64,000 nt of DNA from Calothrix sp. NIES-2098 (GCA_002368175.1 AP018172.1:4901001-4965000), one strand, 5' to 3'. Positions 7,493 through 17,418 are shown, numbered from the stretch's first letter. The notes: generated by a model from the letters alone, not told the origin. A program made the numbers and translations.

Positions 7493-8783
7493 GTTGAGCC
7501 AATCGACAAGAAAGCTATCGATCCATTAGGGTGCTGATTAGAAGAAACAAGCACAGGAACGATAGCTGTATGGAAATTATACAAAGCCTGGTGGAAAAAA
7601 TGGGCGTTTTGGGCAAACCGGGAGTAAAGGTGATGACAACGCTGTTTGCAACGATATTAATTACATGTGGCAAGGTAAATTTTACCAACTTGAGTCGCTA
7701 CAGCAGTTTGAGCGAGAAAACCTATCGACGACAGTTTCACAGACAGTTTGACTTCGCCCAGTTCAACGCAGAAATTATCAAAGCAGCAAACTCTTTACAG
7801 CACCAGATGATCGCCGTGATGGATTGCTCATTCATTGCCAAAAGTGGGAAAAAGACCTTTGGACTTGACCAATTTTACAATGGTAGTCACAATCGAGTCG
7901 AGAAAGGATTGGAAGTGTCCTTGGTGGCGGTGATAAATGTAGAAACTGAAGTGGGCTTTGGTCTGCTTGCTGAACAAACATTTGACCAAGGCTTCTGTCC
8001 AGAACTGACACGGATGGACTACTATCTTCACCACCTGGAAATTACTCAACCTCAATTACCTCCCCAAGTTCGCTATCTTGCTGTGGATGGAGCATATGCC
8101 AAGGAAGCATTTGTCACAGGGGTGAGGGCGCTCAAGCTCGATGTGATTAGTAAACTGCGCCGAGATGCGAATCTACGATATGTGTTTGAAGGTGAACAAA
8201 AAGCACGGGGAGCTAAACGTAAATATGATGGCAAAGTTGATCTAGCCGACCCTACTCGCTTGAGTTGGGTACGCGAACTGCAATCAGGGCTTGAACTCTA
8301 CACATCTGTTGTATGGCACGTTTCACTCAAACGCAAGATACGCCTGGCTTATTTACTTGACCGCCGTCAGCCTCACAAACCGAGTTATGCTGTCTTATTC
8401 TCGACAGATATCAGCCAATCGCCAGACGAAATTTATCGTTTCTACAAACTGCGCTTTCAAATCGAATTCATCTTCCGTGATGCTAAACAGTTTACCGGAC
8501 TGAGTGATTGTCAAGCCCGTGATGTTAAAAAACTTGATTTTCATTTCAATGTCAGTTTCACTGCCTTAAATCTTGCCAAGCTCGATGCTTATCGACAGCA
8601 GTCGGGTCAACAACCCTTTGTCTTTTCAATGGCCAGTGTCAAACGACGCTCTTTTAATGACCATTTGCTCGACACGTTTATTTCAAAGTTAGGCCTTTGT
8701 GCGACTGTAATTAAATCTCATCCTAACTACCAAAGCCTACGATCTTACGGCGTTATTGCTGCCTAATTTTGTCCGAAGTATTG
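7472..8783 (+). mobile_element. Complete insertion sequence, 1312 bp, IS4-like
   Basis: The ends are inverted copies: left CAATACTCCGGACA, right (read inward) CAATACTTCGGACA, one mismatch in 14. The flanks are a 7-base direct repeat TAATTTA at 7465-7471 and 8784-8790. Removing the element and one repeat restores the NB-ARC frame exactly. The single gene inside encodes a DDE transposase. Both ends and the transposase look intact, so the insertion appears recent. Confidence 0.92.
7570..8766 (+). CDS. DDE transposase, IS4-like (YREK signature)
   Basis: A 398-residue transposase from the ATG at 7570 (a GTG 13 codons upstream is also in frame). Candidate catalytic residues are Asp in AVMDCSFIAKSG, Asp in YLAVDGAYAKEAF, and Glu in the IS4-type YREK box YKLRFQIEFIFRDAK near the C-terminus. 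No frameshift or stop is seen, and the gene fills almost all of the element. The subgroup of the IS4 family is not certain; a 7-base target duplication is shorter than for many IS4 members. Confidence 0.85.
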   Translation: MEIIQSLVEKMGVLGKPGVKVMTTLFATILITCGKVNFTNLSRYSSLSEKTYRRQFHRQFDFAQFNAEIIKAANSLQHQMIAVMDCSFIAKSGKKTFGLDQFYNGSHNRVEKGLEVSLVAVINVETEVGFGLLAEQTFDQGFCPELTRMDYYLHHLEITQPQLPPQVRYLAVDGAYAKEAFVTGVRALKLDVISKLRRDANLRYVFEGEQKARGAKRKYDGKVDLADPTRLSWVRELQSGLELYTSVVWHVSLKRKIRLAYLLDRRQPHKPSYAVLFSTDISQSPDEIYRFYKLRFQIEFIFRDAKQFTGLSDCQARDVKKLDFHFNVSFTALNLAKLDAYRQQSGQQPFVFSMASVKRRSFNDHLLDTFISKLGLCATVIKSHPNYQSLRSYGVIAA

Positions 8784-8790
8784 TAATTTA

Positions 8791-10794
8791 GAGAATCTGC
8801 GAGAAGTACAGCCGACAACCAACCGCTTCCGGGTACTCATCACTACCCGGTTACGCAACCTCAACCCCAATTTTGTCCAAGAAATTTCTTTAGATGTACT
8901 ACCGCAAATCAAAGCTTTAGAACTGCTGACAGCTTTTGTGGGTGAAAAGCGCATACAACGGGAAGAGACAACCGCTAAAGACTTGTGTCAATGGCTGGGA
9001 TATTTACCCTTGGGGTTGGAATTAGTCGGACAGTATTTAGCTGAAGATCCAGATTTATCCTTAGCAGAAATGTGGGAACGGCTGAAAGCGCAGCATCTAG
9101 AAGATGAAGCACTAGAACGGAGACAGCCAACTCTGAGTGCAGCACAGCTAGGAGTGAAAGCCGCCTTTGAATTAAGCTGGCGAGAACTAGAGGAAAAAAC
9201 TCAGCTTGTCGGTGCGTTGTTGAGTTTATTTGCCCCTGATGTCATACCTTGGCAATTGGTAGAGTCTACCAGTGAGTTGCTGAATTGGGAAAAGGTAGAT
9301 GTAACGGAAGCGAGAAAGCAACTCTACAAACGTCATCTTATTCAAAGATTAGAAGAGAAAAACGCTTGTTATCAAATTCATCCGTTAATTCGGCAATTTT
9401 TCCAAGGGAAGTTAGCACAAATTAGCCTCCTTGCTGGAGGGGAAGAGTTAGAAGTGGAATTTAAACAAACTTTTGCCGCAGCGATGGTAAAAAAGGCCAA
9501 AGAAATTCCTCCAACTCCCACCCATGAATTTATCGAGTCATTCCAAGATACTATTCCTCATCTCCAAGAAGTAGCCCAAAAATTAATTCATGTTATCAAG
9601 GATAAAGATTTAATTTGGGTGTTTGTTGGCTTGGGTATATTTTATGAAGGACAGGGTTTGTATAAGTTAGCAGAACCTTGGTATGTGCAGTGTTTATCAA
9701 CAGTCAAAACCCGCTTAGGAGAAGAACATGCCGACATCGCCCAAAGCCTCCACATCTTGGCATATCTCTATTATTTACAAGGAAAGTACGCCGAAGCCGA
9801 ACCTTTGCATCAGCAAGCATTAGCAATGAGAAAACGCCTGCTGGGAGAAGAACATCTCGACATCGCCACCAGCCTCAACAACTTGGCATTACTCTACGAT
9901 TCCCAAGGAAAGTACGCCAAAGCCGAACCCTTATTTCTGCAAGCTTTGGCAATGAAAAAACACCTGCTGGGAGATCAACATCCTGACATTGCCACCAGCC
10001 TCAACAACTTGGCTGAACTCTACAAATCTCAAGGAAGGTACGCCGAAGCCGAACCCTTATATCTCCAAGCTTTGGCAATGAGTCAAAACCTGCTGGGAGA
10101 TCAACACCCTGACATTGCCATCAGCCTCAACAACTTGGCTACTCTCTACGAATCTCAAGGAAGGTACGCCGAAGCCGAACCCTTATATCTCCAAGCTTTG
10201 GCAATGAGTCAACACCTGTTGGGAGATCAACATCCTGACATTGCCACCAGCCTCAACAACTTGGCTGAACTCTACAAATCTCAAGGAAGGTACGCCGAAG
10301 CCGAACCCTTGTATCTCCAAGCTGTGACAATGTATAAACGCCTGCTGGGAGAAGAACATCCCTATGTCACCGCCAGCCTCAACAACTTGGCTACTCTCTA
10401 CGATTCCCAAGGAAGGTATGCCGAAGCCGAACCCCTGTATCTAGAAGGTTTGGCAATGAGAAAACAACTGCTGGGAGATGAACATCCCGACGTTGCCATC
10501 AGCCTTAATAACTTGGCTTATCTCTACTATTCTCAAGAAAGGTACGCCGAAGCCGAACCCTTGTATCTGCAAGCCTTGGCAATATATAGACGCCTGTTGG
10601 GAGATGAACATCACCTCTTCGCCATCAGCCTCAACAACTTGGCTAAACTCTACTATTTCCAAGGAAGGTATGCCGAAGCCGAACCTTTGTATCAACAAGC
10701 CTTGCCAATCCTGGAGCACAAATTAGGTGTTAATCATCCTTCTACAGTTAAGTGTCGTGAAAATCTTGAACTTCTTCGTGCTGCTAACTCTTAA
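8791..10794 (+). pseudogene. NB-ARC/TPR (NLR-like) protein, 3' part with nine TPR units
   Basis: Continues the NB-ARC frame after the insertion sequence: RVLITTRLRN (sensor region), then YLPLGLELVG (the GLPL-type motif), a winged-helix region to about 9480, a linker, and nine 42-residue TPR units of the kinesin-light-chain type (AEAEPLYLQALAM..LLG..HPDIA.SLNNLA.LY) from about 9660 to the stop. Units 3 and 5 are almost identical in DNA, a sign of recent duplication. An internal ATG at 8938 could allow a TPR-rich fragment to be made, but it lacks the ATPase core. In NLR-like proteins the repeats sense a trigger and the NB-ARC oligomerises. Confidence 0.85.
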
Positions 10795-10875
10795 CCCTTG
10801 ACTTTGCCCTTCAGTAGCAGACATGGAGCAAATAATTGCACAATAAAAGTAGTTCGTCATAGTTACTACTTAGAA

Positions 10876-12270
10876 ATGCCGACTAAACTAGCTGATGCAC
10901 AAAATTTACTTTCCGATTTAATTGCCCGCTACTCATCTCGTGTAGATTATTTGATGATTCGCCTGGAAGAAGCAGAAGGTACAGATATCTTGTTGCGTGG
11001 CGACAAGGTAGAAACCCTCAGCGAAGGTATTTCAATGGGCGGACATATTCGCGCTTGTTATAAAGGCGGGTGGGGCTTAAGCTGTTTTAATCGGCTTTCG
11101 ACAATTAAAGAACGCATCGAAGAAGCGATCGCAGCTGCGCGCATGGTAGGTGATGAAGAAACTGTACTAGCTCCCATTGACCGAGTGCAAGCAGTCTGTC
11201 AGCTACCCCTTACCGGAACCGATCCGCGCAAAATTTCGTTGAGTCAGAAAAAAGAATTATGCGATCGCTATTCCGATCTACTCAAAAGCGTTGACTCCCG
11301 AATTACTACAACTTCAGTCCGCTACGGTGATACTGCCCAAAAAATTATTCTTGCCACCTCAGATGGTACATTGATTGAACAATCTTGGGTGGACATGGAA
11401 ATGCGCTTTGCCGCGACTGCAAGAGACGGCGAAACTGTTCAAACTGGGAGAGAAACCACCGGTTCTCGCAAAGCCTACGAAGATTTAACCAATTTAGACG
11501 AACAAGTTAAGAGTGCTGCAAAAAGAGCGATCGCAGCTTTATCTCTGCCATCAGTAAAAGGTAATACTTATACCGTCGTCATTGACCCTATACTTACTGG
11601 TTTATTTGTTCACGAAGCCTTTGGACATCTCTCGGAAGCTGATATGGCTTATGAAAACCCAGATATTTTAGAAGTCATGACCATTGGAAGGCGATTTGGC
11701 CCGGAAGAACTGCAAATCTTTGATGGTGCTGCGCCCGAAGGACATCGCGGTAGTTATTTTTACGACGACGAAGGCACACCCGCCACAACAACTCAACTAA
11801 TTAAAGATGGAATCTTGGTAGGACGTTTGCATTCGCGAGAAACCGCAGGCAAATTAGATGAAGCGCCCACAGGTAACGCCCGTTGTCTGAATTATCACTT
11901 CAATCCCATTGTCCGAATGACAAATACCTGGATTGAGAGAGGTAAAACCCCAGTTGCAGACTTATTTAGCAACATCAAAGAAGGCGTATATGCCCGTAAT
12001 TGGCTAGGTGGTATGACCAATGGAGAAATGTTTACCTTTAGCGCCGGGGAAGCATGGATGATTAGAAACGGCAAAATCGCTGAACCTGTCAGAGATGTCA
12101 CCCTTTCTGGTAATGTTTTCCAGACCTTAGCAGATATTGAAGCAATTGGTGATGACTTTTACTGGGATGAATCTGGCGGTTGTGGTAAAGGCGGACAAAA
12201 CGGCTTACCTGTAGGTTGTGGCGGCCCCAGCCTGCGAATTCGAGATGTAGTAGTTGGCGGTGAAAGTTAA
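10876..12270 (+). CDS. tldD: TldD-type metalloprotease
   Basis: 464 residues from the ATG at 10876; a TTG at 10798 is in frame, but the sequence before MPTKLADAQNLLSD does not look like TldD. The zinc site HEAFGHLSEAD (HExxxH) near residue 250 identifies the catalytic subunit, as opposed to TldE/PmbA. In other bacteria, TldD works with TldE to degrade unfolded peptides or to cut leaders off modified peptides. No tldE gene is adjacent, although cyanobacteria often keep it elsewhere. It starts 81 bases after the NLR stop on the same strand and may be a separate unit. Confidence 0.9.
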   Translation: MPTKLADAQNLLSDLIARYSSRVDYLMIRLEEAEGTDILLRGDKVETLSEGISMGGHIRACYKGGWGLSCFNRLSTIKERIEEAIAAARMVGDEETVLAPIDRVQAVCQLPLTGTDPRKISLSQKKELCDRYSDLLKSVDSRITTTSVRYGDTAQKIILATSDGTLIEQSWVDMEMRFAATARDGETVQTGRETTGSRKAYEDLTNLDEQVKSAAKRAIAALSLPSVKGNTYTVVIDPILTGLFVHEAFGHLSEADMAYENPDILEVMTIGRRFGPEELQIFDGAAPEGHRGSYFYDDEGTPATTTQLIKDGILVGRLHSRETAGKLDEAPTGNARCLNYHFNPIVRMTNTWIERGKTPVADLFSNIKEGVYARNWLGGMTNGEMFTFSAGEAWMIRNGKIAEPVRDVTLSGNVFQTLADIEAIGDDFYWDESGGCGKGGQNGLPVGCGGPSLRIRDVVVGGES

Positions 12271-12475
12271 TAAATTCGTAATTCGTAATTTGCAATGCGG
12301 TAATATCATGTTCGCTGCGAGTGCAACGTAGACGCCTAAAAGGTAGCTTTTCACAGGGTAGTGGAACGACGCGATCGCAATTGACTTGTGTTTTCCTGGA
12401 CATGATATAAGTTCTTTCAACGGCTGAAGTCTGTTTCTCTAACCGTTTTTAATTACGAATTACGAATTAATAACT
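12271..12475. repeat. Nested palindromic element in intergenic DNA
   Basis: Outer arms AAATTCGTAATTCGTAATT (from 12272) and AATTACGAATTACGAATT (ending near 12468) are inverted copies. Inside them TAATATCATGT (near 12300) pairs with ACATGATATA (near 12400). Typical of non-coding dispersed cyanobacterial elements. A related AATTCGTGATTTGTAATTCG tract lies at 57702-57727. Confidence 0.6.
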
Positions 12476-12730
12476 ACTAATTACAATCGATCTGTAGGCT
12501 ATGCTTTTAAGCATAGGGCAAACACATCTCATTTTTTAGTTGTTCCAACTATAAAGAACAGCTAGTAGAATTTCCATGACATAATGCTCATAAAAATTTA
12601 TTGACATTGGTCATGCTTTGCGTAAATCCTGTTGTATTTTGATCGGCAATAAGCTAACAGAGGGGAAATTAACAATCAAAATGCTTTTGCCCTGCTATTA
12701 AACAGGATTGACTTGAGAGGTATTTCATCA
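12476..12730. other. Intergenic leader of the unknown gene at 12731
   Basis: No gene. A possible -35-like TTGACA lies at 12600 without a clear -10 partner. The AGAGG at 12716-12720 is a usable ribosome binding site for the ATG at 12731. Confidence 0.35.
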
Positions 12731-14134
12731 ATGAATAAAACTTCCCAGACGCAAAGCAGCGCCATTATTACCCTATTGGGCAGAATAAATTTAAGAGTTA
12801 CAAAAAAGAAAATTTTATTTACTTTCCTGGTTTTATTCTTGATTTTGCTTAGTCTGGGTAGTCACTGGTTTTTCAGCAGATATAAGTTTGCTAATAAAAT
12901 GGCGATCGAACTACAAGAACTATCTAATGCTGATTATCCTGCCAATCCGGCTCAATTAAGCAAAAACTTCCAAAGATATTCTAGCCGTAAATTAACCATT
13001 ATCAAGAGAGATACTACTCACTTTGATTTTGTATTGGAACCAACAAACACAAAAACAGCGAAAATAGTCATCAAGAATGTTGACTTAAAATTATTTGTGC
13101 CTAAAGTCCCAGAATGGGTTAAAAAAGACAAAGATTTAGAATTAATCGCCTTTATTGAACGCGAATGGAACAGACAACAGGTAACTTTTCCGGCTAACTC
13201 AGAAAATATCGAAATTAGTGGTGGTGATGGTTTTGAAAATCAAAATCTCTATGAAATTGCTTTAAGCAACAATTGCTTAAATGCCGGATATTGGGAAATT
13301 GCACTGTTTACTAAAGAGGATAACAATAAATCTCTTTATTATCAAACTTGGTTTACCTTCCCCCTAGGACATTACAAAAATATCTTTGAAAATATTAATA
13401 AAATATCTTATTGGCAGTATTGGTGGCGATTGGAACACTGGCAAGAACCCAGCGATTCTATTATGAGAAATAATCTGTTGCGAAATGTCATTGACCAAAA
13501 AGAAGCTACTGTTAATTTTCCTCTAGATGAAAGAATAATTTCATCAGGCGAACAGAGTAGAAAAATCAGAACTACCTTAACTAAAAATCTCACAACTTGG
13601 AGAGATTTTTATAGCAATCAACAAGAAATTAGATTTGCGGCTTTCCAACCCCCAGGATTTTATAACCCTAACCAACCTTGGAATACTCAATTCTGGAGAA
13701 TAGGTAAGTTTGAAAAAGCTATTTTGAGGAACATTAAGCCTGTTAATAATAATGTCACTTTACAGGAACTTGAGTTGTTATTTGCTGATATGAAAACTGG
13801 CGAAAAAAATAGATTATTCATCAGTGGTATTAATTTCAAAGAGTTGCCTAGGTTGCCAATTGCAGATTATGCTAAAGGCTTAACTATGCCCCTAGGAATT
13901 AGCGTTCCTCCGTTTGTGCAAAGCTACGAAGAATTAAATCAGAAGCATCCAGATGAAAGCCCATATTTTAGTTTTTTGCTAGATTCTCAAAATAGATGGA
14001 TAAATCATCACCAATTAGGAGTTGATGGTTCAATTATGCATCTAGATAAAGACAATCCAAATCTTTTGCATCTTTACTTACTTTCTTACGAAAGAAATAC
14101 TTTAATTGCTCATTTTCTGGTGAATCTAGAATAG
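12731..14134 (+). CDS. Hypothetical single-pass membrane protein
   Basis: 467 residues from ATG 12731, chosen over an in-frame TTG at 12713 because AGAGG sits 10 bases upstream. One membrane helix (KKILFTFLVLFLILLSLGSHWFF, about residues 28-50) is followed by about 415 residues predicted to lie outside the cytoplasm. That region is rich in aromatic and Asn/Lys residues (NKISYWQYWWRLEHWQ, PPGFYNPNQPWNTQFWRIG). I recognise no catalytic motif or family. It is lower in G+C than its neighbours. Transcribed alone, ending at a hairpin. Confidence 0.75.
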   Translation: MNKTSQTQSSAIITLLGRINLRVTKKKILFTFLVLFLILLSLGSHWFFSRYKFANKMAIELQELSNADYPANPAQLSKNFQRYSSRKLTIIKRDTTHFDFVLEPTNTKTAKIVIKNVDLKLFVPKVPEWVKKDKDLELIAFIEREWNRQQVTFPANSENIEISGGDGFENQNLYEIALSNNCLNAGYWEIALFTKEDNNKSLYYQTWFTFPLGHYKNIFENINKISYWQYWWRLEHWQEPSDSIMRNNLLRNVIDQKEATVNFPLDERIISSGEQSRKIRTTLTKNLTTWRDFYSNQQEIRFAAFQPPGFYNPNQPWNTQFWRIGKFEKAILRNIKPVNNNVTLQELELLFADMKTGEKNRLFISGINFKELPRLPIADYAKGLTMPLGISVPPFVQSYEELNQKHPDESPYFSFLLDSQNRWINHHQLGVDGSIMHLDKDNPNLLHLYLLSYERNTLIAHFLVNLE

Positions 14135-14148
14135 ATATAGCTAGCAAA

Positions 14149-14177
14149 ATCCCCAACTTCTTTAAGAAGTCGGGGAT
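14149..14177. terminator. Bidirectional hairpin between convergent genes
   Basis: ATCCCCAACTTC, loop TTTAA, GAAGTCGGGGAT: a near-perfect stem of about 12 pairs (one G-U type pair), 15 bases after the plus-strand stop and ahead of the minus-strand gene end at 14211. Confidence 0.65.
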
Positions 14178-14210
14178 ATGTATTTTGCATACAAAATTTA
14201 TGATAGCTAG

Positions 14211-14537
14211 TTATTCAAATCTTACTTGCTTCACTAAGGCAATCCACATATCTGATGGATCTGCATAGTAATCAATTTCTTCTACTTGATACCGATAATT
14301 TTGAGACCCATGCTGCAAAATAATATAATCGCGGGGTTTAATACCTTTTCCTGTTCCGGTCATGTAACCCCTCAAACCTCCTTGTAGAGTTTCAAATATG
14401 TAGTCTCTACCACGAATTAATTGGGTGTAATCGTGTATTTTATGCTTTTGTTTTGTTTCATTTAATATAACAAGCATTGGTAAGAACCCACTGAATAAGC
14501 TAAAGCTAAAATTAATACCTGTCCTCAGAATAGACAT
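14211..14537 (-). CDS. Hypothetical small protein
   Basis: A 108-residue protein with a short hydrophobic N-terminus (FSFSLFSGFLPMLVIL) and a basic beta-rich body: RGRDYIFETLQGG, GIKPRDYIILQHG, YQVEEIDYYADPSDMWIALVKQV. The middle reads like a small beta-barrel (promoter-clash or OB-like) fold, and the YADPSDMW segment looks conserved, but I do not recognise the family. ATG start at 14537; alternative internal ATG at codon 21. It converges with the gene on the left. Confidence 0.55.
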   Translation of the reverse strand: MSILRTGINFSFSLFSGFLPMLVILNETKQKHKIHDYTQLIRGRDYIFETLQGGLRGYMTGTGKGIKPRDYIILQHGSQNYRYQVEEIDYYADPSDMWIALVKQVRFE

Positions 14538-15173
14538 AGTGAGTTCTCCAAAAGTTATGTTTACAAAAAGGGTTTTAACTAGATGAATATTAGGTTTTTA
14601 CAGCAACTAAGCCAGCAAAAATGTTGTGGAAATTGTAATTAGAAAATTAGCCTACAAGACAGTAGCCTGGAATAAGTTTATCTAACTACAAACAGGCGAA
14701 TGCGCTTATGTGTGCCAAAAGTTTAACTAATACAGTTTATTTAGTCTTGCTTATTTTTCAGATAATCCTAAACCCTATTAGAGGTAAGGAATATAGAACC
14801 CAAGTTTTATCTGCACCCTATTGCAACATAAACTAAAAAATTATGAGCAGTTTTTTGTGAACATAGACAAAAACAACTCCAACATAAGTATTTATAATTT
14901 GGAATTATTTTTTGAATTGTTAGTACATAAAATTTCTCAGGAAAATATAAATACCAGTTACTAGCTAATAATTATATCTCCTCAAGATAAAATGGAAGCT
15001 CAATGAATAGTCTACAATAATAGCGATCTTACCGTCTACTGTAAAATTACTAAACTATTTGTGTGGCAGTTCCATATATAGGCTTCTATCCTCGAAATAA
15101 GTACATACTTAATCTACCAATATTTGATGTCTTTGCAACATTACTGATAAGTCTTTTAAACAGCACAAATTTT
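14538..15173. other. AT-rich intergenic stretch, no recognised feature
   Basis: About 635 bases without a supported gene. No tRNA, conserved hairpin or riboswitch is recognised. It should carry the promoter of the minus-strand gene ending at 14211 and the 3' region of coaE. Confidence 0.4.
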
Positions 15174-15770
15174 CTATTTTTCATTAGATTTGTTTATAGC
15201 AGCATCTATTTGCCTCAGTAATACTTCTAGTGTATGAGAATTATCTAATACTATATCAGCATGAGCAACTTTTTCTGTAATAGGCATCTGGCTTTTGATT
15301 CTAGCTCCGGCTTGTTCTTTAGTTAAGTGATTTCTATGTATCAATCTTTGCAACTGTTGTGACTCAGAACAACACACTACCCAGATTTCTGTAACTAAAT
15401 GAGTCATCTGGGCTTCAAACAGCAGAGGGATAACTAATACTAGTGTTGGTGCAGAGGATTCAGCAATGGCTGTGAAAAAGCGATCGCCTACATAAGGGTG
15501 AATTAAATTCTCTACCCAATGGCGCTCATCTGGATGAGTAAAGATAATTTCGCCCAGCTTTTGACGATTGAGGTTGCCATCTGGAAGTAAAATTTCTGCG
15601 CCGTAACGCTGTGCGATCGCACTTAGTATTGGCGAACCTACAGACACTGCATCTCTAGCATAAATATCTGCATCTAAAATCGGCAGATTGTAAGCGCTAG
15701 CTAAATAATTAGCGACAGTGGTTTTACCTGTAGCAATACCTCCAGTTAACCCGATGATGCGTTTGGTCAT
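15174..15770 (-). CDS. coaE: Dephospho-CoA kinase
   Basis: A 198-residue P-loop kinase that phosphorylates the ribose of dephospho-CoA, the last step of coenzyme A synthesis in the cytoplasm. The Walker A motif GLTGGIATGKTTVA is at residues 6-19, the substrate region LDADIYARDAV follows near 33, and LVIPLLFEAQM near 115 is the typical CoaE core. Length is normal for the family. It lies 30 bases after the cobA-hemD stop on the same strand, so co-transcription is possible although the pathways differ. Confidence 0.95.
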   Translation of the reverse strand: MTKRIIGLTGGIATGKTTVANYLASAYNLPILDADIYARDAVSVGSPILSAIAQRYGAEILLPDGNLNRQKLGEIIFTHPDERHWVENLIHPYVGDRFFTAIAESSAPTLVLVIPLLFEAQMTHLVTEIWVVCCSESQQLQRLIHRNHLTKEQAGARIKSQMPITEKVAHADIVLDNSHTLEVLLRQIDAAINKSNEK

Positions 15771-15800
15771 TTGTCGTTTTTGTCTGTCATTTTTTCATTT

Positions 15801-17384
15801 TTAATTGTCATTTATTGCCCATGTAATTAAGGCTTGGGTCAACCCATCTAAAGTATATTCTTCCGCTTCTACATCTACTCTTCCGATTAGATCGCGGCAA
15901 GTTTTCGAGGTTTGCGGGCCAATTGAAGCGATACAAACTCCTGCTAAAACATCTGAAGTATTGCTGAATCTACTTTCAACGAGTTGGCAGAAAAATTGCA
16001 CAGTTTTAGAACTGGCAAAAGTGATGACATCTACTGCATGATTTTGCAGTGCTAATTCTGCGGTTTGGGGAATGCTGCTGGGACAACAAGATTGATATGC
16101 TGCAACTTCTATCACTTCTGCGCCCTTGGCAGTTAATTCCTTAACTAAAACTTCTCGTCCACCGCTTTCGACTCTAGGAAATAAAAGTTTTTTCTGTGAT
16201 AGTTCCTCTGGGAAGTTTTCTACTAAAGAATCGGCGACAAAATTAGGAGGAATAAAATCAGGCTGCAAACCGCGTTTTTTCAGACTTTGGGCGGTTTTTT
16301 CACCAACCACTGCAATTTTGACCTTAGCTAAGGTACGCGCATCCTTACCCTGTGCGGTTAATCTATCAAAAAAGTAGTCTACACCATTAGTAGAAGTGAG
16401 AATTAACCAGTCAACGTTAGCTAAATTCGCGATCGCATTATCCAAAGCTTCCCAACTCGAAGGCGGGCCAATTTCTAATGTAGGCATTTCAATTACAGTT
16501 GCGCCTGCTGCTATTAGGCGATCGCCAAATTGGCTGGACTGTCCAACCGCGCGTGTGACTAAGATTGTTTTACCACTGAGAGCTGACATAGTTGAAGGGC
16601 TGTAATCTCGATCTGTAGTTAAGTTCGCTGAGGATATTTTCTCAGGTTGTGTAGGGACACAGCACGCTGTGTCCTTGCGTAGCCCGACAACCTCGCCAAT
16701 GACGATTACTACAGGCGAAAGAGATAAGCCAGCCGTTGTATCTAAAATATTGCCTAGTTGGGCTGTCCAAATTTGTTGATTGGGAGTTCCTGCCCAACGG
16801 ATGATAGCAATAGGTGTGAGATGCGATCGCCCTTGCTGGAGCAGCCGATGTATAATCTCTGCAAGATGTTGCCCACCCATCAAAATTACTAAAGTTTCTA
16901 GCCTTGACAGCGCTTTCCAATCCAAAGCATCTGGTTCGTGGGCTGTTAACACTGCAAAACAACGGCTCAAAACTGGATCTGTTAGGGGAATTCCTGCTAA
17001 TAATGGTGCTGCTAAGGCAGAAGATATTCCCGGTACAACTTCAAATGCACAGCCAGATAATTTCAATGCTTCTATTTCCGCAGTACAGCGCCCAAAAATA
17101 AACGGATCGCCTGACTTTAGCCGCACCACTTGTTTGCCCTGCTGACAATACTTGACTAATAACTTATTAATTTCAGCTTGCGGTGTGCTAGGTTTACCAC
17201 CACGTTTGCCCACATCTAACTTCAAACAATCAGGTGGTACACACTGCAACAATTGCTCATCTACTAGGGCATCGTATACCAATACTTGAGCTTGCTGTAA
17301 GAGATTATGAGCTTTTACTGTTAGATATGCCACATCTCCTGGCCCAGCACCTACAAGGTAAACTTTGCCCATGTCTTCAATCAT
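15801..17384 (-). CDS. cobA-hemD: Fused uroporphyrinogen-III C-methyltransferase and uroporphyrinogen-III synthase
   Basis: 527 residues with two enzymes in one chain. Residues 5-250 are a SUMT methyltransferase (VYLVGAGPGDVAYLTVKA, VRLKSGDPFIFGR, PVVIVIGEVVGL), which methylates uroporphyrinogen III toward sirohaem and cobalamin. Residues 270-525 are HemD (GKTILVTRAVGQSSQF, DWLILTSTNGVDYFF, DVITFASSKTVQFF), which makes uroporphyrinogen III for haem, chlorophyll and bilins. The fusion puts the branch-point intermediate and its first diverting enzyme together. Two ATGs (codons 1 and 5) are possible starts. Confidence 0.93.
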   Translation of the reverse strand: MIEDMGKVYLVGAGPGDVAYLTVKAHNLLQQAQVLVYDALVDEQLLQCVPPDCLKLDVGKRGGKPSTPQAEINKLLVKYCQQGKQVVRLKSGDPFIFGRCTAEIEALKLSGCAFEVVPGISSALAAPLLAGIPLTDPVLSRCFAVLTAHEPDALDWKALSRLETLVILMGGQHLAEIIHRLLQQGRSHLTPIAIIRWAGTPNQQIWTAQLGNILDTTAGLSLSPVVIVIGEVVGLRKDTACCVPTQPEKISSANLTTDRDYSPSTMSALSGKTILVTRAVGQSSQFGDRLIAAGATVIEMPTLEIGPPSSWEALDNAIANLANVDWLILTSTNGVDYFFDRLTAQGKDARTLAKVKIAVVGEKTAQSLKKRGLQPDFIPPNFVADSLVENFPEELSQKKLLFPRVESGGREVLVKELTAKGAEVIEVAAYQSCCPSSIPQTAELALQNHAVDVITFASSKTVQFFCQLVESRFSNTSDVLAGVCIASIGPQTSKTCRDLIGRVDVEAEEYTLDGLTQALITWAINDN

Positions 17385-17418
17385 TTACTTAATTTATTTG
17401 TGATTTTTCGACAATTTG

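Noticed and set aside
7345..7584. 79-codon minus frame across the left IS junction
   Set aside because: Spans an insertion point and is opposite to coding sequence on both sides.
12098..12420. Minus frames opposite the end of tldD and the following repeat
   Set aside because: Shadows of tldD codons and of a palindromic element.
14538..15173. Search for a small RNA or riboswitch in this long gap
   Set aside because: AT-rich with no stable conserved-looking hairpin or known motif.
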